This document shows, one piece after another, positions 7,087 through 12,360 of a stretch of 13,376 bases of DNA (position 1 is its first letter; the number at the start of each line of letters is the position of its first letter). Position numbers and translations under genes: made by a program. This DNA comes from Acidobacteriota bacterium (GTDB lineage: Bacteria > Acidobacteriota > Vicinamibacteria > Vicinamibacterales > UBA2999), in NCBI GenBank assembly GCA_013140955.1, contig JABFRY010000251.1, forward strand, positions 1-13,376, in the 5' to 3' direction. Under the pieces are notes generated by a model. The model saw nothing but the letters and a program-made list of their open reading frames with translations. It had not been told where the DNA came from and did no database searches.

Positions 7087-9036
7087 ATGAGCCGCTTTCG
7101 CGACCTGCCCATCCGGCGGAAGCTGCTGCTGATGACGGCGCTCTCGAGCGTCACCGCGCTGCTGCTCGCCAGCGGCGGATTCCTGCTCTGGGACGTCGAA
7201 CGCTTCCGAACGACCATCGAAGAGGACATGCAGGCCCAGGCCAGGCTCCTGAGCCAGGGCGTGAGTTCTGCCCTGACGTTCGGGGACGATCGGGCCGCGG
7301 CCGAGGACCTGGCGGTGCTGCGCATCAGGCCGCGGGTGGCGATGTCCTGCCTGTACCACAGCAGCGGCCTGCTGTTCGCCTCCTATCACCGGGACGGCGA
7401 CAGCGAGTGCCCCCTGCGACCGCCCCTGCCGAGCAACTTCGGGTGGAATCCCGTCATCACGGTGCTCGAGCCCGTGCTGGTCAACGACCAGGCCGTCGGC
7501 ACGCTCTTCATCGAGCGCGACGCCACGGACGTGTACGACCGGCTCCGGGTGGGTGCACTCACCGCGTCCGTCGTGCTCTTCCTGGCCTTCCTGGCCTCGT
7601 TCGTCATCGCGGCGCGCATGCAGCACCTCATCGCCTCGCCGCTTCTGGATCTGGCAGGAACGGCGCGCACCATCTCGAGCAGCCAGGACTACACCATCCG
7701 GGCGGCGCAACGGTCGGAGGACGAAGTGGGCGTGGTGGTCCGCGCGTTCAACGACATGCTGGCGCACATCGCCTCCCGGGATCGGGACCTCTCGCGCGCC
7801 AACGAAGACCTCGGCCGCGAAGTCAGCCTGCGTCGCGCCGTGGAGGCCGAGCGCACCGCGGCCCTGGCGCGGGAGCGGGATGCCAACCGGCTCAAGGACG
7901 AGTTCCTCGCCACGCTCTCGCACGAGCTGCGCACGCCGCTGAACGCCGTCCTCGGCTGGACGCAGGTGCTCCGCACGGCGCGTGTCGAGCCCGACAAGCA
8001 GGAACGGGCGCTCGAGAGCATCGAACGCAATGCCCGGGCACAGGCGCGGCTCATCGAGGACCTGCTGGAAGTGTCGCGCATCGCCAGCGGCAAACTCCGG
8101 CTGCAGGTACGCCCCATCGATCTGGCAAGCGTGGTGGAAGCGGCCGCGGAGATCGTGCAGCCGGCCGCCGCGGCCAAGCGCATCCGCCTGCACGTCGATC
8201 TGGGCCAGCGCCCGGCGATGACCTCGGCCGACCCGGATCGCCTGCAGCAGGTCGTGTGGAACCTGCTGTCGAACGCGGTCAAGTTCACGCCGCAGGACGG
8301 CGAGGTCCGCGTGGAGCTTCGCCGGCGGGCGGGCTACCTGCTGACGGTGCAGGACTCGGGGCCCGGCATCGATCCACGCTTCATCCCCCACGTGTTCGAG
8401 CCGTTCCGCCAGGCCGACGGCACCGCGAGCCGCGAGCACGGAGGGCTCGGCCTCGGCCTGGCCATCGCCAAGCAGCTGGTGGAGCTGCACGGCGGGACGA
8501 TCCAGGCCCGAAGCCCCGGTGGCGGTCAGGGGGCCGCCTTCGACATTCACCTGCCCTCGGTGATCGCGGCAGCCGACGTGCCGGCCGCTCCCAGCCAGCC
8601 CACCGTGGCAGCGTCGGTGCTGGGTCTCGACCGCACGCTGCTGCGCGATGTCCACGTGGTCGTCGTGGATGACGAGGAGGACGCGCGCATCCTGCTCGAG
8701 ACCGCCCTCAGCGAGTGTGGCGCCACGGTCACGACCGCTGCGACGGCCAGTGAAGGGCTCGCCGCCGTCTCCCGCCGGCCGCCCGACGTCGTCATCAGCG
8801 ACATCGGCATGCCGCAGGCGGACGGGTTCTCGCTGATCCGGCAGCTTCGTGCCATGGCACCGGCGCATGGCGGCGACATCCCCGCCATCGCCCTCACCGC
8901 CTACGCGTCGCCGGAGGATCGGCTCGCCGCCCTGGAGGCTGGCTATCAGCACCACGTGGCGAAACCGTTCGAAGCCACCGAGATCGTCCGCCTGGTCAGA
9001 AGCCTGGCGTCCGAGGCCCATCCTCACCACGCGTGA
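7087..9036 (+). CDS. Membrane hybrid histidine kinase: CHASE8-like sensor, HAMP, HisKA, HATPase, receiver
   Basis: Domain order in 649 aa: basic N-terminus and membrane segment 1 (about 13-35); periplasmic domain (about 36-155) resembling CHASE8, with FRTTIEEDMQAQARLLSQG, ALTFGDDRAAAEDLAVL and CLYHSSGLLFASYH; membrane segment 2 (about 157-176); HAMP (about 177-232); a coiled-coil linker; the HisKA H box LSHELRTPLN with phospho-accepting His279; N box with Asn392/Asn396; G1 DSGPG from Asp423; F box EPFRQADG; G2 GGLGLGL at 452-458; and a C-terminal receiver with Asp528-Asp529, phosphoacceptor Asp572, Thr604 and Lys626. All catalytic residues are intact. The input domain is the type found in YfiN, and a YfiR-like gene lies immediately upstream, so the periplasmic partner probably controls kinase activity. 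No output domain is present, so the signal must leave through a phosphotransfer protein or another regulator; the divergent CheY-like protein is a candidate. AGGAG at 7063-7067 is rather far (19 nt) from the ATG. Confidence 0.93.
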   Translation: MSRFRDLPIRRKLLLMTALSSVTALLLASGGFLLWDVERFRTTIEEDMQAQARLLSQGVSSALTFGDDRAAAEDLAVLRIRPRVAMSCLYHSSGLLFASYHRDGDSECPLRPPLPSNFGWNPVITVLEPVLVNDQAVGTLFIERDATDVYDRLRVGALTASVVLFLAFLASFVIAARMQHLIASPLLDLAGTARTISSSQDYTIRAAQRSEDEVGVVVRAFNDMLAHIASRDRDLSRANEDLGREVSLRRAVEAERTAALARERDANRLKDEFLATLSHELRTPLNAVLGWTQVLRTARVEPDKQERALESIERNARAQARLIEDLLEVSRIASGKLRLQVRPIDLASVVEAAAEIVQPAAAAKRIRLHVDLGQRPAMTSADPDRLQQVVWNLLSNAVKFTPQDGEVRVELRRRAGYLLTVQDSGPGIDPRFIPHVFEPFRQADGTASREHGGLGLGLAIAKQLVELHGGTIQARSPGGGQGAAFDIHLPSVIAAADVPAAPSQPTVAASVLGLDRTLLRDVHVVVVDDEEDARILLETALSECGATVTTAATASEGLAAVSRRPPDVVISDIGMPQADGFSLIRQLRAMAPAHGGDIPAIALTAYASPEDRLAALEAGYQHHVAKPFEATEIVRLVRSLASEAHPHHA

Positions 9037-9086
9037 GCCCTGCGCCGCCTCCGGGCCGGGCGCCACGCGACCCGGTGGGCCTGCGC

Positions 9087-9092
9087 TAACAT
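9087..9092 (+). promoter_or_regulatory. Candidate -10 box for a leaderless yajQ transcript
   Basis: TAACAT matches 4 of 6 bases of the -10 consensus and ends 8 nt before the yajQ ATG at 9101, so transcription would begin at or next to the start codon. No Shine-Dalgarno sequence lies between the two. A -35 box is not evident at the usual distance, so the call rests on position and on the similar layout before the yfiR-like gene. Confidence 0.4.
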
Positions 9093-9100
9093 GTGGCCGC

Positions 9101-9604
9101 ATGGCCGCACAGTGTTCATTCGACATCACGTCGACCGTGGATCTCCAGGAAGTGGACAACGCGCTCAACCAGGCCCGCAAGGAAGTGGCGCAGCGCTACG
9201 ACTTCAAGGGCGCGCGCGTCTCGATCGACTTCGACCAGAAGAACTCCACCCTGACGCTCAGTGCCGATGACGAGTTCCGCCTCAACGCCGTCTGGGAAAT
9301 CGTGCAGACCAGGCTGGTCCGACGCGACGTGCCCGTGAAGAACATGAACCGGGGCGTCGTGCAGCCCGCGGCGGGAAGCACCGTGAAGCAGGAGATCGCG
9401 CTGCAGCAGGGGATCCCCTCGGAGCGGGCGAAGGAGATCGTGAAGTTCCTGAAGGACTCGAAGCTGAAGAAGGTGCAGGCGTCGATCCAGGGGGATCAGC
9501 TGCGCGTCACCTCGCCCTCGCGCGACGACCTCCAGGAGGCGATGCGTGTGCTGCGGGAGCAGGACTTCGGCGTCGCGCTGCAGTTCGGCAACTACCGGGG
9601 CTGA
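9101..9604 (+). CDS. yajQ: YajQ-family nucleotide-binding protein
   Basis: This 167-aa protein matches the UPF0234/YajQ family over its whole length: SFDITSTVDLQEVDNALNQA, RYDFKGARVSIDF, FRLNAVWEIVQTRLVRRDV, a central QEIALQQGIPSERAKEIVKF and the closing FGVALQFGNYRG. The fold is two ferredoxin-like domains. In Xanthomonas and Pseudomonas, YajQ proteins bind cyclic di-GMP and influence transcription; older work reports binding of tRNA, GTP or ATP, so the role in this organism is open. The frame is open upstream to 8849 inside the kinase gene, but the family N-terminus begins at the ATG at 9101. It sits 64 bp after the kinase gene and 47 bp before the phospholipase D-like gene on the same strand. 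A possible leaderless promoter at 9087-9092 suggests it is transcribed on its own. Confidence 0.95.
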   Translation: MAAQCSFDITSTVDLQEVDNALNQARKEVAQRYDFKGARVSIDFDQKNSTLTLSADDEFRLNAVWEIVQTRLVRRDVPVKNMNRGVVQPAAGSTVKQEIALQQGIPSERAKEIVKFLKDSKLKKVQASIQGDQLRVTSPSRDDLQEAMRVLREQDFGVALQFGNYRG

Positions 9605-9651
9605 CCGCTCCGCATGCGGACCACAGGCGTCGCGGGACCGCCGGTTGGCCC

Positions 9652-10911
9652 ATGACGTGGACGATCGTCGCCCTCGCCGGCCTCGCGTTCGTACTCTGGT
9701 TCGTGGCGGTCGTCTTCTTCACGCCTCCCATCGACTATCGCCTGACAGAGCGCCTGTCACCGGCCGGCGACGACTTCCTGCGGGTCCTCCAGTCCACGTG
9801 TCTGGCGCAGGCGCACGACGGCAACCTGGTGACGGTGCTGACCGACGGCGCCCGGTTCTATCCGGCCATGCAGGAGGCCATCGCTGGCGCACGGCACTCG
9901 GTACACCTCGAGGCCTACATCTTCAGCCGGGGCCAGGCCGCCGGCCTCCTGACGGCGGCGCTGGTCGACAGGGCGCGCCACGGCGTCGAGGTGCGGATCG
10001 TGCTCGATGCCCTGGGCAGCCTGGGCATGCGCGGGGATTCCGTACGGGCACTGCGTGATGCGGGGTGTCGGGTCGAGTTCTACCAGCCCCCGACCTGGTA
10101 CCGGTTGCACCGGCTGAACAACCGCACGCACCGGGAACTGCTCGTCGTGGACGGGCGGGTGGCCTTCACGGGGGGAGCCGGCGTGGCCGACTGGTGGCTG
10201 CACGCGACCAACGGTCAGCCCGCATGGCGCGACACGATGGTCAGGCTGGAGGGCCCCATCGTGGCGGCCCTGCAGGGGGTCTTCGCCGAGAACTGGCTCG
10301 AATGCAGCGGTGAGGTGCTGACCGGGACCGCCCACTGGCCCGCCCTGGCGCGGTCTGGCCCCACACGGGCGGTGCTCATCAGGAGTTCACCCGCGGACCG
10401 CGCCACGCTCTCGAGGGTGGTCTTCCAGATGCTGATCGAGGGCGCACACGAGAGCATCAGCATCTCGACGCCCTATTTTCTGCCGGACCGGGCATTCCGC
10501 CGGGCCCTCAGGGCCGCGGCCGTCCGCGGCGTGCGGGTCCGGATACTCATCCCCGGGCTCCGCAGCGACCAGCGACTCGTGCGCGTGGCGTCGCTGCGCC
10601 GCCTGCCGGAACTGCTCGCGGACGGGGTGCGCGTCTACGAATACATGCCGGCGATGACCCATTCGAAGATGCTCATCGTGGACGGGCGCTGGTCGGTCCT
10701 GGGCACGACCAACCTCGACAACCGGTCGTTCGAGCACAACGACGAGATCGACGTGGCCTTCGACGACGAGGCACTCGCCGTCCGACTCTCGACCGACTTC
10801 GAACTGGACCTGCGCGCGAGTCGAGAGATTACGCCCGCGTCGCTCGACGCACGTCCACTGTCGGACCGGCTGCTCGAACCACTCTCGTGGCTGCTCGAAC
10901 GGCAGCAGTGA
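9652..10911 (+). CDS. Membrane-anchored phospholipase D-like protein, cardiolipin-synthase type
   Basis: An N-terminal membrane anchor (about residues 3-23) is followed by two phospholipase D domains, the layout of bacterial cardiolipin synthases (ClsA/ClsB type), which join or cleave phosphatidyl groups at the inner membrane. The second active-site motif is complete: His337, Lys339, Asp344 in THSKMLIVDG, followed by GTTNLDNRSFEHNDE. The first motif reads THRELLVVDG: His160 and Asp167 are present but the lysine position holds Glu162. The surrounding signature (NNRTHRE, AFTGGAGVADWW, AWRDTMVRLEGPIV, FAENWLE) is otherwise typical. HKD enzymes need both motifs because the histidines act together across the two-fold axis; histidine is retained, so activity may be altered rather than lost. 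Substrate is unknown: cardiolipin synthesis, phospholipid hydrolysis or transphosphatidylation are all possible. The MOSC gene starts 16 bp downstream and is probably co-transcribed. Confidence 0.88.
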   Translation: MTWTIVALAGLAFVLWFVAVVFFTPPIDYRLTERLSPAGDDFLRVLQSTCLAQAHDGNLVTVLTDGARFYPAMQEAIAGARHSVHLEAYIFSRGQAAGLLTAALVDRARHGVEVRIVLDALGSLGMRGDSVRALRDAGCRVEFYQPPTWYRLHRLNNRTHRELLVVDGRVAFTGGAGVADWWLHATNGQPAWRDTMVRLEGPIVAALQGVFAENWLECSGEVLTGTAHWPALARSGPTRAVLIRSSPADRATLSRVVFQMLIEGAHESISISTPYFLPDRAFRRALRAAAVRGVRVRILIPGLRSDQRLVRVASLRRLPELLADGVRVYEYMPAMTHSKMLIVDGRWSVLGTTNLDNRSFEHNDEIDVAFDDEALAVRLSTDFELDLRASREITPASLDARPLSDRLLEPLSWLLERQQ

Positions 10912-10927
10912 CGCGTATGGGGAGCGG

Positions 10928-11395
10928 ATGACGCGCGGGGGCCGGCTCGAACGCATCCTCGTGAAGCGCGCACGGCGTGGCCCGATGGACGACACGTCCG
11001 AGGCGCAGCTGGTCGCCGGACGTGGCCTGCAGGGCAGCGCCGACCAGGGCGGACGCCGGCAGGTGACGATCCTGGGACGCGAGGGGTGGGACGCGCTCGC
11101 CCACGGACTCGGCCAGCCGCTGGACGCCGCCGCGCGCCGGGCGAACCTCGTCGTATCGGGTCTGGATCTCGCACACTCCCGCGGCCGCATCCTGCTGGTG
11201 GGCGAGGTCCGGGTCCGTATCAATGGCGAGACGCGGCCGTGCGAGCGCATGGACGACGTGGCCCCCGGCCTGCACGCCGCGATGCGCCGAGGATGGGCCG
11301 GCGGCGCATACGGCGAAGTACTCGACAGTGGCGTGATTCGCGTGGGAGACGCGGTCGGGTGGGAATCCGGTGGAAATCCGGTGGGAACGCTGTGA
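10928..11395 (+). CDS. Small MOSC-domain protein
   Basis: The 155-aa protein resembles stand-alone MOSC domains (C-terminal domain of molybdenum-cofactor sulfurases): GRGLQGSADQGGRRQVTIL, ARRANLVVSGLDL, GRILLVGEVRVRI, then the conserved cysteine (Cys105) in RPCERMD, and GAYGEVLDSGVIRVGDAV at the end. MOSC proteins are thought to carry or transfer sulfur to metal centres or small molecules; the substrate of this short type is not known. The ATG at 10928 has GGGGAG 3 nt upstream, a slightly short spacing. It follows the phospholipase D-like gene by 16 bp on the same strand, suggesting a shared transcript without an obvious functional link. The last dozen codons are formed by an 11-bp tandem repeat (11358-11390) and lie outside the conserved domain, so the C-terminal tail is probably dispensable. 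A strong hairpin follows at 11450-11478. Confidence 0.85.
   Translation: MTRGGRLERILVKRARRGPMDDTSEAQLVAGRGLQGSADQGGRRQVTILGREGWDALAHGLGQPLDAAARRANLVVSGLDLAHSRGRILLVGEVRVRINGETRPCERMDDVAPGLHAAMRRGWAGGAYGEVLDSGVIRVGDAVGWESGGNPVGTL
11358..11390 (+). repeat. Three tandem 11-bp repeats at the 3' end of the MOSC gene
   Basis: The units are GGTGGGAATCC, GGTGGAAATCC and GGTGGGAACGC, directly abutting. The second differs from the first at one base and the third at two. As 11 is not a multiple of three, each unit is read in a different frame, and gain or loss of one unit would change the C-terminal residues and the stop codon of the MOSC protein. Confidence 0.9.
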
Positions 11396-11449
11396 AGGTG
11401 GAGCAGACCGGGTCGGGCGGCAGCATCACCTCGTAGCGCCCGAGCGGCG

Positions 11450-11478
11450 GCGCCCGGAGGGTGCATCCCTCCGGGCGC
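11450..11478. terminator. Perfect 12-bp hairpin between convergent genes
   Basis: GCGCCCGGAGGG (11450-11461) and CCCTCCGGGCGC (11467-11478) are exact reverse complements around the 5-nt loop TGCAT. It lies 54 bp after the MOSC stop and 31 bp after the end of the converging LTxxQ gene, so it can serve both strands. Neither side has a run of T residues, so it is either a T-less terminator or an RNA 3'-end stabiliser. Confidence 0.7.
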
Positions 11479-11509
11479 TGGCAGGTGCAGGTGCTCCCGC
11501 ACGAGTCGG

Positions 11510-12040
11510 CTACCGCTGGCCTCGCCCCTGTCCCGACCTGGGGGCACGAGCGCCGGGTCCGCGCCGGCGGTCCTGCTGCCGGTCGTCGATCCGTGCCTTC
11601 ACCCTGGCCTGCTGCTCGGGCGTGAGCTGGGCGAACACGTCGTTGCGCAGCCGGGCCCTCTGAACCGCGACTTCAGCCTGCACGGTCGCCAGTTCCTGAA
11701 GCGTGGTACGAATGGCGGTCTCATCCGCCGGGAGGGCTGATGCCGCCGTCCGGTGCGCCGAAGCGGCCTGCGCCAGTCGCTGGAGCAGATCGGCGTTCTG
11801 ATCGCGGTACCGATCCGCGAGGTCACGCACCTGCTGGCCCTGGCTGTCGGTCAGATCCAGCCCCCGCAACATCAGGCCCATCTCCCCGCCACCGATGCCG
11901 CCGGGACCACGCCCTCCTCGCGGCCCGTTCCGTCCCTGTTCCTGGGCTTGTGCGCCGGCCTGCGCCGCCAGGCCCGCCGAACCTCCTGCGATCACGCCAG
12001 CCACCGCCAACACCGATACCGCCTTTGCGAAACCGTTCAT
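11510..12040 (-). CDS. Periplasmic LTxxQ-motif protein, Spy/CpxP-like
   Basis: This 176-aa protein has a signal peptide (basic start MNGFAK, hydrophobic core VSVLAVAGVIAGG, likely cleavage near AAQA at residues 25-32). A Gly/Arg-rich linker (about 36-52) and a helical region with the two hallmark motifs follow: LTDSQ at 63-67 and LTPEQ at 139-143. The helices are rich in Ala, Gln, Arg and Asp. The tail is Arg/Gly-rich and ends SGQGRGQR. Spy and CpxP of E. coli are periplasmic chaperones or stress sensors, and zinc-binding relatives (ZraP) share the motif. No His/Cys metal cluster is visible here. The ATG at 12040 is supported by GGAGG four nt upstream, unlike the upstream in-frame ATG at 12067. 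It is divergent from an efflux adaptor gene, a common setting for this family. The precise client or ligand is unknown. Confidence 0.85.
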   Translation of the reverse strand: MNGFAKAVSVLAVAGVIAGGSAGLAAQAGAQAQEQGRNGPRGGRGPGGIGGGEMGLMLRGLDLTDSQGQQVRDLADRYRDQNADLLQRLAQAASAHRTAASALPADETAIRTTLQELATVQAEVAVQRARLRNDVFAQLTPEQQARVKARIDDRQQDRRRGPGARAPRSGQGRGQR

Positions 12041-12044
12041 GATG

Positions 12045-12049
12045 CCTCC
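12045..12049 (-). promoter_or_regulatory. Shine-Dalgarno sequence deciding the LTxxQ start
   Basis: On the - strand this reads GGAGG with a 4-nt spacer to the ATG at 12040. It is one of the few strong ribosome sites in the window, and it excludes the in-frame ATG at 12067 as the main start. Confidence 0.75.
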
Positions 12050-12262
12050 ATCGGACCCCACCCTCACTGACGGGTCCCATTGTTCACATGACCCTTTGAC
12101 GGGATTCCGTGTGGCCGCGCGCTGTCTGAATCATGACAATTCCGCGTCAGCACCTCCAGCCGTCCTCCGGGACCGCACGACCGGCACACCACGTCCAGCA
12201 CACAGGAAGCGGGTGCCCCGGCGGTGGCGTGCCCCTGACGAGACCGCGGCGCCACGACGCCA

Positions 12263-12275
12263 TGTGATTGTCACA
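12263..12275. promoter_or_regulatory. Short palindrome, possible operator for the efflux unit
   Basis: TGTGA and TCACA are exact inverted arms around TTG, about 85 bp upstream of the adaptor ATG at 12361. The 3-bp spacer differs from the 6-bp spacer of CRP sites, so it is not a normal CRP operator. Regulator unknown. Confidence 0.3.
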
Positions 12276-12360
12276 GCCCCGCCATGCGCCCGCCACGTGC
12301 GAATCGTTCTATGCAGTGGAGAAAGGACGCGGCCTGATCGTCACGCCGCCTGGCACAGTC

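Larger units (their letters stand above)
12041..12360. other. Gene-free divergent region between the LTxxQ and efflux-adaptor genes
   Basis: I see no convincing gene in these 320 bp. They should hold the promoters of both flanking genes, but no clear -35/-10 pair stands out on either strand. What does stand out against the GC-rich background are AT-richer words of the type ATTGT(T)CA: ATTGTTCACATG at 12079-12090 (+), ATTGTCATGATTC read on the - strand (about 12128-12140), and ATTGTCACA at 12267-12275 (+). The last is part of a short palindrome listed separately. A GTG at 12316 is in frame with the adaptor, but the extension it adds looks unlike a signal anchor. Confidence 0.6.

Noticed and set aside
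9053..9082. GC-rich inverted repeat between the kinase and yajQ as a terminator
   Set aside because: Only a 5-bp perfect stem (CCGGG/CCCGG) with a 10-nt loop is formed, extension needs bulges, and no T-tract follows; such stems are expected by chance at this GC content.
7024..9180. 718-codon open frame on the - strand opposite the hybrid kinase
   Set aside because: The kinase on the + strand has every catalytic motif; the opposite frame has none and runs past both gene ends, as codon-bias shadows do.
12263..12275. CRP-type operator
   Set aside because: The arms TGTGA/TCACA fit but the spacer is 3 bp rather than 6 bp, which would not place both half-sites correctly for CRP.
12268..12315. Promoter made of TTGTCA (12268-12273) and TATGCA (12310-12315) for the adaptor gene
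   Set aside because: The spacing is 36 bp, far beyond what sigma-70 promoters tolerate.
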